Position numbers and translations under genes: made by a program
Source: Lachnospiraceae bacterium AF51-6-b8A
Lineage (GTDB): Bacteria > Bacillota > Clostridia > Lachnospirales > Lachnospiraceae
Assembly (NCBI GenBank): GCA_027682585.1
Contig: JAQCZH010000004.1
Coordinates: 62,001 to 126,000, forward strand
Direction of reading: 5' to 3'
DNA length: 64,000 nucleotides
Part shown: in pieces, positions 8,060-17,460 of the stretch
Position numbering within the stretch: the first letter of the stretch is position 1
How the letters are laid out: the number at the start of each line of letters is the position of its first letter
The notes under the pieces: model-generated
Databases searched by the model: none
Seen by the model: only the letters and a program-made list of their open reading frames with translations
What the model was told of the DNA's origin: nothing

Positions 8060-9307
8060 ATGAGCTACGAAATCAGAGACATCCGCTTGGCCGCAAGCGG
8101 CGCCCACAAGATTGACTGGGTTAAGAAAAATTGTCCCCTCTTAAGAGGCCTGGAAGAAGATTTTCGAAGGGATCAGCCCTTCGCCGGCATCCGCATCGCC
8201 CTCTCTGTCCACTTGGAGGCCAAGACCGCCTATCTCTGCAAGGTGCTCGCCGCCGGCGGCGCCCAGATGTATGTGACCGGTTCCAATCCCCTATCCACCC
8301 AGGACGATGTCGCCGCGGCCCTCGTCAGCGACGGTCTCAATGTCTACGCCTGGTATCGCTCCACCGAGGAGGAATATTCCCGCCACCTGCACGAAGTCCT
8401 CTCTCACCACTGCAATATCATCATTGATGACGGCGGTGACCTGGTTGACATGCTTCACAGTTCAATGAGGGAAGAGCTTTCCTACGTCATCGGCGGCTGT
8501 GAGGAGACCACCACCGGCATCACCCGTCTGCGCGCCATGGCTGCCGCCCATCAGCTTGTCTTTCCCATGGTCATGGTCAATGACGCCGACTGCAAGCATC
8601 TCTTCGACAACCGCTATGGCACCGGTCAATCCGTCTGGGATGGGATCAACCGGACCACCAACCTGATCGTAGCAGGCAAATACGCTGTGGTCGCCGGCTA
8701 CGGCTGGTGCGGCAAAGGCGTCGCCATGCGGGCCAAGGCTCTGGGCGCCAAGGTCATCGTCACCGAGATCGACCCCATCAAGGCTATTGAGGCCCATATG
8801 GATGGATTCGAAGTTATGCCTATGGAACAGGCCGCTTCCATAGGCGACTTCTTCATTACTGTCACCGGCTGCGCCCACGTCATCGTCTTAGATCACATGA
8901 AGAAGATGAAAAACGGCGCCATTCTCTGTAATGCCGGTCACTTCGATGTCGAAATCGATATGGCAGATCTGCGGGCCGCCGCCCTCTCTTCCATTGATCA
9001 GCGAAAGAACATTATCGGCTATGAAGTGACTCCCCATCGCTTCGTCTATGTCTTAGGTGAGGGCCGCCTGGTCAACCTGGCCTGCGGAGACGGGCATCCC
9101 GCTGAGATCATGGACATGTCCTTTGCCGTGCAGGCCATGTCCGCCCTCTATCTGGTCCGGCACAGGGATCATCTGACAGAAAAGCTCATCTCCGTTCCCC
9201 GGGAAGTTGATCTGGAAATTGCCCGCCGCAAACTGGCCACTCTTAATCTTTCGATTGACTCCCTGACCAAAGAACAAAAGAACTACCTCCATTCATCCGC
9301 AGTCTGA
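8060..9307 (+). CDS. ahcY: Adenosylhomocysteinase
   Basis: A 415-residue enzyme that cleaves S-adenosylhomocysteine to adenosine and homocysteine in the methyl cycle. It shows the substrate-domain motif SVHLEAKTA, the EETTTGITRL segment, NDADCKHLFDNRYGTGQS and the NAD-binding VAGYGWCGKGVAMRAKALGA. Its length fits the shorter bacterial and archaeal form. The start is ATG 8060, behind AAGGAG. The frame is open upstream for 47 more codons, but that part covers the promoter and leader and is not protein-like. It is the first of three plus-strand genes among minus-strand neighbours. Confidence 0.95.
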   Translation: MSYEIRDIRLAASGAHKIDWVKKNCPLLRGLEEDFRRDQPFAGIRIALSVHLEAKTAYLCKVLAAGGAQMYVTGSNPLSTQDDVAAALVSDGLNVYAWYRSTEEEYSRHLHEVLSHHCNIIIDDGGDLVDMLHSSMREELSYVIGGCEETTTGITRLRAMAAAHQLVFPMVMVNDADCKHLFDNRYGTGQSVWDGINRTTNLIVAGKYAVVAGYGWCGKGVAMRAKALGAKVIVTEIDPIKAIEAHMDGFEVMPMEQAASIGDFFITVTGCAHVIVLDHMKKMKNGAILCNAGHFDVEIDMADLRAAALSSIDQRKNIIGYEVTPHRFVYVLGEGRLVNLACGDGHPAEIMDMSFAVQAMSALYLVRHRDHLTEKLISVPREVDLEIARRKLATLNLSIDSLTKEQKNYLHSSAV

Positions 9308-9472
9308 GGATCTGATTTTCCCATCCGGGGATCCCTTGCTTTCCCTGGCATGAAAATTCCCGCCCAATTGACACTCGGAAACTTTCATCCTTCCTCAGAA
9401 TACCATGTGCAGATATAACAAAATCATCAAGTCCCCTGTCAACTTCTGACAGCAGAGAAAGTTTCTTAAATC

Positions 9473-10849
9473 ATGCCAAAGGATTTAGTCATCCAAATCA
9501 TCATCCTGTCGGTTCTTCTGCTGGCATCCGCCTTCTTCTCCTCCGCGGAGACAGCTCTGACCACAGTCAGCCGCATCAAGGTCAGAACTCTGGCTGATAA
9601 CGGCAACCGCCGGGCTCAGGTCGTCCTCAAGGTCACGGACCATCAGAGCAAAATGCTCTCTGCCATTCTCATCGGCAACAATGTCGCTAACTTGTCCGCC
9701 TCCTCTTTAGCAACCATTGTTGCCATCCGCCTTCTGGGTGACATGGGTGCCGGAGTCGCAACCGGTATTCTGACTTTTCTCATCCTCATCTTCGGCGAGA
9801 TCGCTCCCAAGAGCATGGCCTCCATTAACAGCCTTGGTCTCTCCCTTCGCTTCGCTCCTCACATCTGGCGGCTGATGTGGATCCTCACCCCGGTCATCTT
9901 CATCGTCAATCTCATGGCCAACGCCATGATCCGCCTGATGGGGACGGATCCCAATCGGCGCAGAGAGAATCTGACAGAAGAGGAACTGCGGACAATCGTC
10001 GATGTCAGCCAGGAGGCGGGCGTCATCGAACACGAGGAGCGCAATTACATTCACAACCTCTTCGACTTCACAGACGCGAATGTCCGCGAGGTTATGATTC
10101 CCCGCATTGATGTCACCGTGGCCAATGTCAACTGGTCCTACGACAAGCTGATTTCTGTCTTCTCCGGCTGTATGTTCACCCGTCTGCCGGTCTACGATGA
10201 GAACAGCGACTCCATCATCGGCATCATTAACATGAAGGATCTGCTCTTAGTCAAGGATAAGGCTCTCTTTTCTCTGCGGGACTACCTGCGCAGTGCCTAT
10301 TTCACCTTTGAACTCAAGAATACCAGAGAGCTCTTTGAGGAAATGCGACAGAATTCAATCGCCATGGCCATTGTCATGGACGAGTACGGCGCATTTGCCG
10401 GAATCATCAGTCTGGAGGATCTCTTAGAAGAACTGGTCGGCGAGATTCGAGACGAGTATGACTCCAATGAAGAAGACGATATCGTCCAGCTCAATGAACG
10501 GGAATATCTTGTTGTCGGTTCTATGAATCTGGAGGATCTCATGTCGATTATTCCTCTGGGTTACGAGTCCGAGGACTACGATACCATCGGCGGCTATCTG
10601 ACCGGTGAGTTCGATCATTTTCCCCACCAGGGAGAGACCTATGTAGACAGCAACGGCGCTATCCTCAAGGTCGAGAAGGTCAGGAAAAACCGCATCACCA
10701 AGATTCACATCACCCTGCCGGAACAAATCGCCAGAGAGGTCGACGAGGAATCCCTTCCGGATGCCGATGAAGATGAGGAGCCCGGCATGCTCTCTACACC
10801 CGCCTCCCAAAAGGTCAGTCAGGGACCCTCAAAGCCGGTGCAGAGGTAA
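9473..10849 (+). CDS. CNNM/CorC-HlyC family membrane protein with CBS pair
   Basis: A 458-residue protein with three parts. The DUF21/CNNM membrane domain (about residues 1-190, with at least three membrane helices and FFSSAETALTTVS at the first) precedes a pair of CBS domains (about 205-320, with VREVMIPRIDV and TRLPVYDEN) and a C-terminal CorC/HlyC domain (about 340-425). The family is annotated as hemolysin-like, but members studied act in Mg2+ or other divalent cation export. The acidic C-terminal tail is low complexity. The ribosome site is weak (GAGAAAG). A terminator-like hairpin follows at 10912. Confidence 0.88.
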   Translation: MPKDLVIQIIILSVLLLASAFFSSAETALTTVSRIKVRTLADNGNRRAQVVLKVTDHQSKMLSAILIGNNVANLSASSLATIVAIRLLGDMGAGVATGILTFLILIFGEIAPKSMASINSLGLSLRFAPHIWRLMWILTPVIFIVNLMANAMIRLMGTDPNRRRENLTEEELRTIVDVSQEAGVIEHEERNYIHNLFDFTDANVREVMIPRIDVTVANVNWSYDKLISVFSGCMFTRLPVYDENSDSIIGIINMKDLLLVKDKALFSLRDYLRSAYFTFELKNTRELFEEMRQNSIAMAIVMDEYGAFAGIISLEDLLEELVGEIRDEYDSNEEDDIVQLNEREYLVVGSMNLEDLMSIIPLGYESEDYDTIGGYLTGEFDHFPHQGETYVDSNGAILKVEKVRKNRITKIHITLPEQIAREVDEESLPDADEDEEPGMLSTPASQKVSQGPSKPVQR

Positions 10850-10911
10850 GGCCGCGTTTTTATGTCAGAGCCTCTGCTCTTTGTCTGCGCACAGCCCCCA
10901 TCTGTCGCTTC

Positions 10912-10959
10912 AAAAAGCGCTCCTCTGTGCAATTGTACTTCGCAGATAAGAGCTTTTTT
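10912..10959 (+). terminator. Probable terminator after the CNNM/CorC gene
   Basis: An imperfect stem pairs AAAAAGCGCTCCTCTG with CGCAGATAAGAGC and ends in a run of six T. It lies 63 bases after the CNNM gene and ahead of the cyclophilin gene. The stem has a bulge and wobble pairs, so the call is moderate. Confidence 0.45.
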
Positions 10960-11093
10960 GTTATTCTTATAGATGACTTAACCGCAGTTGTATCCATTTC
11001 TTCCATTTGCTCTGGTATTCCTGTCCTCATCAGGATGAGTGTGCCGGATACACCTGGCAGCGCTGCGGTTCCATTACAAAGGAGGCATTTTCA

Positions 11094-11615
11094 ATGGCAC
11101 AGAATCCAATCGTCACCATCGAGATGGAGAACGGTTCTGTTATGAAGGCAGAGCTTTTCCCCCAGATCGCTCCCAACACCGTCAATAACTTCATCAGCCT
11201 GATTCAGAGGGGCTACTACGACGGTATCATCTTCCACCGCGTCATCCCCGGCTTCATGATCCAGGGTGGCGATCCCCAGGGCACCGGCACCGGCGGCCCC
11301 GGTTACTGCATCCGCGGTGAATTCTCCCACAACGGCTTTGCCAATGACTTAAAGCACACCAAGGGTATTCTCTCTATGGCCCGCACCATGGTTCCCGACT
11401 CCGCCGGCAGCCAGTTCTTCATCATGCATGAGACAGCGCCTCATCTGGACGGCGAGTATGCCGCTTTCGGTCAGGTGACTGAAGGACTTGACGTCATCGA
11501 CGCCATTGCCAATACAGACCGCGACTGGAATGACAAACCCCTGACCGAACAGAAGATGAAGAGAGTCACTGTTGAAACCTTCGGCGTAGATTATCCCGAA
11601 CCCGAGAAGTGTTAA
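11094..11615 (+). CDS. Peptidyl-prolyl cis-trans isomerase, cyclophilin type
   Basis: A 173-residue cytoplasmic cyclophilin with the active-site features FHRVIPGFMIQGGD, GSQFFIMH and HLDGEYAAFGQV. It catalyses proline isomerisation during folding. No signal peptide is present. ATG 11094 follows AAAGGAGG with good spacing; the frame is open 29 codons further upstream but without a ribosome site. It has its own intergenic space on both sides and is probably monocistronic, closed by a large hairpin at 11651-11746. Confidence 0.95.
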   Translation: MAQNPIVTIEMENGSVMKAELFPQIAPNTVNNFISLIQRGYYDGIIFHRVIPGFMIQGGDPQGTGTGGPGYCIRGEFSHNGFANDLKHTKGILSMARTMVPDSAGSQFFIMHETAPHLDGEYAAFGQVTEGLDVIDAIANTDRDWNDKPLTEQKMKRVTVETFGVDYPEPEKC

Positions 11616-11650
11616 TTAAAAATTGATCTTAAACTCATCATTGCTTTAAA

Positions 11651-11746
11651 AAGCTGTGAAAAGCAGAGAGCCAAATACCGCATGATGCATTTACATAAGT
11701 GATGCATATATACCGCGTCCGGCACTCTTTTTTCACAGCTTCTTTT
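11651..11746. terminator. Long composite hairpin between convergent genes
   Basis: AAGCTGTGAAAA at 11651 pairs with TTTTCACAGCTT ending at 11741. GAGAG/CTCTT extends the stem, and an inner arm has two ATGCAT copies and a repeated TACCGC. T-rich sequence follows on the plus strand (TTCTTTT). It closes the cyclophilin gene and faces the minus-strand YgbA-like gene, so it may terminate in both directions. Confidence 0.6.
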
Positions 11747-11791
11747 GGTTCACGACAGGGAAATTCCCGCAAAACATGTATCTCACTGCAT

Positions 11792-12127
11792 TCATTTTCC
11801 CATACGTGAAATCAGGATATGCTTCAGCAATAAGATTGGATGATAGAGAAGCATTCTCGGCCCCGCACAGCGCATAATCTCCCGGATCCGCCTGCGCATC
11901 TCTTCCCGATAGCAATGAACCTTGCAATCGGAGCAAAAGGTCTTAGTCTCCATGAAGGGGCAGTCCTCTACTCTCGCATTTGCATACTCCAGAATCTCCC
12001 GGCAGTCCGAACACAGACCCTCTCTGCTGCCGTGCTTCTTACGGCAGTAGATCGCAATCATCTGACCGATGACCTTCTTCTCACGATCCCTTTTATTGTT
12101 GATCCTCTCTGCTCTGTCGCTGCTCAT
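11792..12127 (-). CDS. Nitrous oxide-stimulated promoter family protein (YgbA-like)
   Basis: A 111-residue cysteine-rich protein (PF11756-like). After a basic N-terminus it has YCRKKHG, then CSDCREILEYANARVEDCPF and TFCSDCKVHCY, the cysteine pattern that defines this family, ending in MRYAGPRM-type sequence (here MRCAGPRML). E. coli YgbA is induced by nitrosative stress; the biochemical role is not settled. ATG 12127 is preferred because AGAGGGG lies just upstream, although an ATG eight codons earlier is possible. The cysteines could bind zinc or an iron-sulfur cluster. Confidence 0.75.
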   Translation of the reverse strand: MSSDRAERINNKRDREKKVIGQMIAIYCRKKHGSREGLCSDCREILEYANARVEDCPFMETKTFCSDCKVHCYREEMRRRIREIMRCAGPRMLLYHPILLLKHILISRMGK

Positions 12128-12259
12128 TTCCCCTCTTTTATTCTCATGCATAGGTCCATTCCATACTGAGAGTTACACGTTTTTTAGATCTCTCAGCTCA
12201 CTTGTCCGCTTCTAATGAAATCGCCGGATACTGCCGGGCCCTTGTCTCTTTTACTGCAC

Positions 12260-13912
12260 TCAACTGAATCGTCCTCTCTCAATCGAATACTTCCGATCCG
12301 CGATGGCCAGAGTAGACTCGCGGTGTGATACTAAAACAACCGTCCGGCCACTGGCCCCGGCCTCTTCCTCAAGCGCCTTGAGAATGATCCCCTCATTGAG
12401 ACTGTCCAGATTACTGGTCGGCTCATCCAAAAGCATGAGGGGCGCATTGTGAAGAAATGCTCTCGCCAGACTGATGCGCTGCCTCTGACCCCCGGAGAGA
12501 TTGTCTCCCAGCTCCCCGATTTTGGTCTCATAGCCCTCGGGCAGAGTCATGATAAAGTCGTGAATATTGGCCTTTTGAGCCGCCTGCTCAACTGCTGCGT
12601 CACTGGCTTCCATCCGCCCGATGCGGATATTCTCCCTCACGCTGGTTGCAAAAAGATCTGTATCCTGCACCATGTAGGACTCCAGCTTCCGCAAGTGTCC
12701 GGTGGCAATCTCTCCTACATCCAGTCCCGAGATTCTAACCGTCCCCCGCGGGGCCTGCCAGAATCGCATCAGAAGCTTGAGCAGGGTTGACTTGCCGCTT
12801 CCACTGCGCCCCGTAACTGCAACGATCTCGCCGGGCTCAAAATCTGCGGACAGATCATGCAAAATCTCCTCCTGGTCATAGGCAAAGGTCAAATGCCGGA
12901 CAGTAGCGCCGGTGAAATCTGGGCAAGCCCCCTCCGTCACATCCGGAGTCAGCGGCTCCTCTTCCAGAAGTGACAGGATCCGTTCCCCTGAAGCCAGGGT
13001 AGAATCCATGGCGGCGGACAGATTGGCCAGGGCTAAGACCGGACCGAAGGAGGCCGCCAGCATTACGGTCGACATAACGACTGAGGCAAAGTCAAGTCTC
13101 AGGCAGACGGCTGTTAGAACCATCAGAATGGGCCAGAGCATCACAAGTCCTGCCGACCAGGATGAGACTGCACCGGCATGATGAGCAATCCGCAGTTGCA
13201 GGATGTTGAGTTCTATTGTCTTCTGCCGAATCTCCTCCTCTTTCTTCTCTCCGATTCCAAACTGAAGGACATCACGAATTCCCCGCAGGCTCTCAAGAAA
13301 AACATTGTTGAGGCTGCCCAGCTTGCCGCGCAGAGCCATTCCCCCCGAGCGGCCCATTCGACTGCTTACAATCGGGAGAACCAGTCCCAGGCTCAGGTAG
13401 GCAGTGAGAGCCAGAAAACCTAGTAGGGGATGGAAGCCTCCAATCATCAGGCTCATGGCCAGACTCACGATGATGGCGATACAGATGGGCGCTATGGTGT
13501 GGGCATAAAAGACCTCAAGCAATTCGATGTCACCGGTGATGAGGGCGATCAGATCTCCCCGTCCTCTCCCCTCCAACTTGGCCGGCGCCAGCTTGCGCAG
13601 GACAGTAAAGACCTTGTCCCGAATCACGGCCAAAAGCCGAAAGGCAATGTAGTGACCGCAGGTCTGCTCACCGTAGCGAAGAGCTGCCCGGGCCAGAGCA
13701 ATGACAAGCATGAGGGTGATCGTTGTCCCGGAAGAAAGCCGCCAGGGACTCTCTCCCGTCACACATAAAAGTAAATGCGCCGCCAGCACCGTGATAAAGA
13801 TCGCGCAGAGATACCCCAAAACCCCCAGACTGATACAGGCCAGCATGACATGAGCTAAAGGAGCCAGCAAACGAATCAGACCCGCCATGATTTTCACTCC
13901 GCTTCTTCTCAT
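12260..13912 (-). CDS. CydC-like ABC transporter, fused permease and ATPase
   Basis: A 550-residue half-transporter: about six membrane helices (residues 1-300), then an ATPase domain with Walker A GRSGSGKSTLL, signature LSGGQRQRISLARAF and Walker B LMLLDEPTSNLD. It starts four bases inside the end of the CydD-like gene, so the two form a heterodimer. In E. coli CydDC exports cysteine and glutathione to the periplasm and is needed for cytochrome bd assembly. No cydAB is visible here, so the substrate in this organism is inferred only as a thiol or related small molecule. Confidence 0.82.
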   Translation of the reverse strand: MRRSGVKIMAGLIRLLAPLAHVMLACISLGVLGYLCAIFITVLAAHLLLCVTGESPWRLSSGTTITLMLVIALARAALRYGEQTCGHYIAFRLLAVIRDKVFTVLRKLAPAKLEGRGRGDLIALITGDIELLEVFYAHTIAPICIAIIVSLAMSLMIGGFHPLLGFLALTAYLSLGLVLPIVSSRMGRSGGMALRGKLGSLNNVFLESLRGIRDVLQFGIGEKKEEEIRQKTIELNILQLRIAHHAGAVSSWSAGLVMLWPILMVLTAVCLRLDFASVVMSTVMLAASFGPVLALANLSAAMDSTLASGERILSLLEEEPLTPDVTEGACPDFTGATVRHLTFAYDQEEILHDLSADFEPGEIVAVTGRSGSGKSTLLKLLMRFWQAPRGTVRISGLDVGEIATGHLRKLESYMVQDTDLFATSVRENIRIGRMEASDAAVEQAAQKANIHDFIMTLPEGYETKIGELGDNLSGGQRQRISLARAFLHNAPLMLLDEPTSNLDSLNEGIILKALEEEAGASGRTVVLVSHRESTLAIADRKYSIERGRFS

Positions 13913-15669
13913 GCTCCGACCTCCTTCCTGTCGCTTTTCTTCTTTCTTCCATATGCCTCCAGGCTTTCCTGCGCGGTAAAGAGCGCGGCGTAACCGCCAT
14001 TCTCCTCCATCAGCCGGGCGTGACTGCCCAGTTCCCGCAGATGTCCCGCCTTCAGATAAGCGATGGTATCAGAACCAACCACATTGGCCAGGCGGTGGGA
14101 AATCAGCAGCACGGTATGGCTTCCACGCATGCCATAAATGACCTGCATGACAGCCTCCTCACTCTCGGCGTCAATATTGCTGGTCGCCTCGTCAAAGATA
14201 TAGATGGGGCTGTCCTTAAGCAGAGCTCTGGCCAGAGCCAGCCTCTGCCTCTGTCCACCGGAGAGGTTCTCTCCCCGCTCTTGGATCATGAAGTCCACCC
14301 CTCCCTGACTCTTGATAAAGTCCCAGAGGGCGACCCGGCGCAGAACAGCAATCATCTCAGCCTCGGTAGCATTTTCCCTTCCCTCGCGCAGACAGTCACG
14401 GACACTGCCCGCAAAGAGATAGGCCGCAGAAGGCACAACCGTCACAAGGCTACGCAGGCTCTCCCGACTGACAGATCTGAGTTCTGTCTGTCCAAAGTGG
14501 ATATCTCCCTCATAACTCTCACGGGTTCCGGACAGGATCGCCGCCAGCGTTGACTTGCCGCAGCCGGAGGCTCCGACCAGAGAGACCAGACTCCCCTTTG
14601 GAATCGCCAGATTGATATCAGATAAGACCTCATTTTGTCCGTCGTAGGAGAAGGTCAAGTGTTTGATGCGGATTCCTTCTCCTGCCGGCTCGCTTCCATC
14701 CTTTCTCTCCGGCAGATCCAGAAGGCGAAAAATGCGCTCAGAGGCAGCGATTCCGTTCATGGCCGTGTGAAAGTAGCTGCCCAGCGCTCGCATAGCCAAA
14801 AAGAACTCAGCAGACAGCATAATCATGGCCATGGCCTGGCCGAAATTGACCCGGCCGGCCCGATAGGTCAGAGCCGTTAGAATGCAACCGACCGCGCTGC
14901 CTCCATAAGCCACAAAGTCCATAATGGTAACGGAGTTAAGCTGCATGGTCAGTACCCTCATCGTCACCTTTCGAAAATGCTCCGCCTCCGCATTCATCTG
15001 CTCATGCCGTTTTGCATCCGCCCCATAGACCTTGAGCGTGGTCAGACCCTGCAGGTTCTCCAGGAAGCTGTCCCCCAGATTGGCGTAAGCGTCCCAGTAC
15101 CCGGATAAAAGTTTCCTTGCGAAGCGCTGAACTTTGGCGATAGCCAGGGGTATCAGGGGAACACAGAGAAAGAGAACCAGTCCGGTCAGGGGCGACAGGG
15201 GCAAAAAGACAAGGAGAAGGGTCAGAGGAGCCAGCATAGCGAAAAAGAACTGGGGAATATAGTTACCGAAATAGTACTCCAACTGCTCAACCCCCTCTCC
15301 CGCTAACTGCACCAGCTCCGAGGTCGGAAAAGCATCGACATAAGATGGCCCCAGGCGACGGATTTTGGCATAGATATCCGACCTCAGCCTGACTTTGACG
15401 CAGGAGGCCGCTCTCTGTCCCCGATCAGCGATCAGGCGACTGAGTACAAAGCGAAACAGGATGCAGAGCAGAGCAATTCCAAGCAGAGCCGGGTCAAGCA
15501 ATGACAGGCCGCCTCCTGTGCCGCTCTCCCGCATTCTCTGCAGCTGCTCCCCCAGAGAAAACCAGAGAATGATTCCGGCAACCAGACTAAGCCAGCTATA
15601 GATCACCTTTTGTATCATGTATCTCTTGGCCTTCGGCACCAGGGCCAGAAGTCGTTTCTTTGGCATCAT
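13909..15669 (-). CDS. CydD-like ABC transporter, fused permease and ATPase
   Basis: A 586-residue partner of the downstream CydC-like protein. The membrane domain contains AEFFLAMRALGSYFHTAMNGIAASERIFRLL broken over the end of the last helix, a pattern typical of CydD. The ATPase domain has Walker A GASGCGKSTLA, signature LSGGQRQRLALARALL and IYIFDEATSNID. The N-terminus (KRLLALVPKAKRYM) matches CydD relatives of Firmicutes. It follows a DUF454 gene by six bases, giving the order DUF454-cydD-cydC. Confidence 0.82.
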   Translation of the reverse strand: MMPKKRLLALVPKAKRYMIQKVIYSWLSLVAGIILWFSLGEQLQRMRESGTGGGLSLLDPALLGIALLCILFRFVLSRLIADRGQRAASCVKVRLRSDIYAKIRRLGPSYVDAFPTSELVQLAGEGVEQLEYYFGNYIPQFFFAMLAPLTLLLVFLPLSPLTGLVLFLCVPLIPLAIAKVQRFARKLLSGYWDAYANLGDSFLENLQGLTTLKVYGADAKRHEQMNAEAEHFRKVTMRVLTMQLNSVTIMDFVAYGGSAVGCILTALTYRAGRVNFGQAMAMIMLSAEFFLAMRALGSYFHTAMNGIAASERIFRLLDLPERKDGSEPAGEGIRIKHLTFSYDGQNEVLSDINLAIPKGSLVSLVGASGCGKSTLAAILSGTRESYEGDIHFGQTELRSVSRESLRSLVTVVPSAAYLFAGSVRDCLREGRENATEAEMIAVLRRVALWDFIKSQGGVDFMIQERGENLSGGQRQRLALARALLKDSPIYIFDEATSNIDAESEEAVMQVIYGMRGSHTVLLISHRLANVVGSDTIAYLKAGHLRELGSHARLMEENGGYAALFTAQESLEAYGRKKKSDRKEVGA

Positions 15670-15675
15670 CTCTCA

Positions 15676-16245
15676 TCAATCCTCCTGTATGATATGTTCC
15701 TTTACTCTGATAGCTCCAGGGCGGTTTTCCGCCTTCCGATCCTGCCCTTCTTCATTCCGCAAAACCAGAGGATCTTCCCCCTTACGCTCCGAATTCACAT
15801 CCGGCAAATCCCGCTCCGCCGGGCAGGTTCGAATCACAAGCCCAAAGGCGATCAGGTGAGCAAGCCAGACCAGTCCCATAACAGAGGCACCGATCAGCGC
15901 CCCCTTGGATCCCTTGATCAGATAGGCCCGTATCATAAAGAATTCCGCAATTCCCATAATAAGAGTCACACTTAAGATGACATGGCATTTGGCCGCCCTC
16001 GTCATACCCTCTCCCCTTTTGAGACTGGCCAAATGGCTCTGGTAAAGACTGGTAGATTGAAACCAGGCGTTGAGCCGGTCTGAACTCTTTGCAAAAAAGA
16101 AAGCCGCCAGGAGGAAAAAGGGCGTCGTCGGCAGAATAGGCAGAGCAACGCCAACCGCCCCCAGGCCAAGACAAAGAAGGCCTAAAAAGAGGAAGACGCC
16201 CCGCATAAGTCTTGTCATCTTATGTTCCTTCTGTTCTCGATTCAT
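15676..16245 (-). CDS. DUF454 (YbaN) family membrane protein
   Basis: A 189-residue protein with the YbaN/DUF454 core: GLGAVGVALPILPTTPFFLL (about residues 27-46), then FFFAKSSDRL and a later pair of membrane helices. The C-terminal 40 residues are charged and not conserved. ATG 16245 follows AGGGGGAAAT. The function of the family is unknown; its place at the head of a CydDC-like operon suggests a helper role for that exporter, which is inference from context. Confidence 0.8.
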   Translation of the reverse strand: MNREQKEHKMTRLMRGVFLFLGLLCLGLGAVGVALPILPTTPFFLLAAFFFAKSSDRLNAWFQSTSLYQSHLASLKRGEGMTRAAKCHVILSVTLIMGIAEFFMIRAYLIKGSKGALIGASVMGLVWLAHLIAFGLVIRTCPAERDLPDVNSERKGEDPLVLRNEEGQDRKAENRPGAIRVKEHIIQED

Positions 16246-16488
16246 ATTTCCCCCTATTCGCCAGCAATATTCGCTCCACCAATTAGTATATACTAACAAA
16301 AGGCCATCTGCTACGGCTTTCCCCATACATCAAAACCTCTCTTTTATCTTTACAACGGCCCCTTGCCCTCGGCTATACCCTTTCTACTGCCTGGCGGATT
16401 CCGGGCTTTTACCGGTCAGGAACAAACGTGTGCCGCCAGGCGCACACCAACGGTTGAATATCCGCTCCAAAAATATTCCATCGTCATG

Positions 16489-16521
16489 AAAAACGGGGAC
16501 TGCCCGATAAAGGCAGTCCCC
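16489..16521 (-). terminator. Intrinsic terminator of the mrp gene
   Basis: A perfect 10-bp stem (GGGGACTGCC/GGCAGTCCCC at 16495-16504 and 16512-16521, 7-base loop) is followed on the minus strand by GTTTTT. It lies 52 bases after the mrp stop. The sequence just past the T-run matches the sequence past the pheST T-box terminator (see findings). Confidence 0.85.
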
Positions 16522-16572
16522 ATTGAAATCTCCATCAAGATAGAAGTTCCCTCAAAATACAGCAAGCAGCGC

Positions 16573-17409
16573 TTATTTCTCTAATGTCTTCAGAACATCA
16601 ACGCCCTTGTCCAGGAAGCTGTTCTGTATCTCAAAGACTCTTCCCTGATCCACCGTCTCCGCATAGTTCGGATCAAGCGGCAGCTTGCCCAGAACAGGAA
16701 TGCGCAGTTCCTCCGCTACCTCATCAACATGAGACTGACCGAAGAGGTTGATATGCCTGCCGCAGTCGGGACACTTCAGATACGAGTAGTTTTCGACCAG
16801 ACCAAGGACAGGGATCTCCATCATATTGGCCATATTATAGGCTTTCCTGACAATCATCTGCACCAATTCCTGAGGGGATGTGACAATCACGACACCATCG
16901 ACAGGCAGGGACTGGAAGACCGTCAGGGGCACATCGCCCGTTCCCGGAGGCATATCGACAAAGAGATAATCGATATCGCCCCAGTTGACCCCGGACCAGA
17001 ACTCCTTGACTGTACCGGCGATAACGGGGCCGCGCCAGACAACAGGGGTCTCCTCCTTGTCCAAGAGCAGGTTAACGGACATAATTTTGGTAGAGTCCTC
17101 TGCCCTGACAGGAATCGTCCCCTTATCATCCGCGTAGGCGGGGCCGTGCACCCCATACATCTTGGGAATGGAAGGCCCTGTAATGTCTGCATCCAGAATT
17201 CCCACCTTGTATCCGGCCAGGTTCATCTGACAGGCAAGAGATGCGGTGACAAATGATTTGCCGACGCCGCCCTTGCCGGAGACAACACCGATCACATGCT
17301 TAATATGAGAATTGGGATTGGCATCTACATGAAAATCAGGCTTAACCGGCTCCTTCTTATTCTTGGTAAAACGCTCTGTATCAAAATGAGCTTCTTGATT
17401 CTCTGCCAT
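16573..17409 (-). CDS. mrp: Mrp/NBP35-type iron-sulfur carrier ATPase
   Basis: A 278-residue P-loop ATPase of the Mrp/ApbC group, which carries iron-sulfur clusters to target proteins. It shows the deviant Walker A GVVSGKGGVGKS, the DADITGPSIPKM motif, DYLFVDMPPGTGD and a CxxC in KCPDCG that bridges the cluster in the dimer. ATG 17409 is chosen because AAGGAG lies six to seven bases upstream. An ATG seven codons earlier lacks a site. It is monocistronic with a strong terminator behind it. Confidence 0.92.
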   Translation of the reverse strand: MAENQEAHFDTERFTKNKKEPVKPDFHVDANPNSHIKHVIGVVSGKGGVGKSFVTASLACQMNLAGYKVGILDADITGPSIPKMYGVHGPAYADDKGTIPVRAEDSTKIMSVNLLLDKEETPVVWRGPVIAGTVKEFWSGVNWGDIDYLFVDMPPGTGDVPLTVFQSLPVDGVVIVTSPQELVQMIVRKAYNMANMMEIPVLGLVENYSYLKCPDCGRHINLFGQSHVDEVAEELRIPVLGKLPLDPNYAETVDQGRVFEIQNSFLDKGVDVLKTLEK

Positions 17410-17460
17410 CGCTAACTCCTTTCCGTTCACTTAATAGACATCTCTATCATACAATACTTT

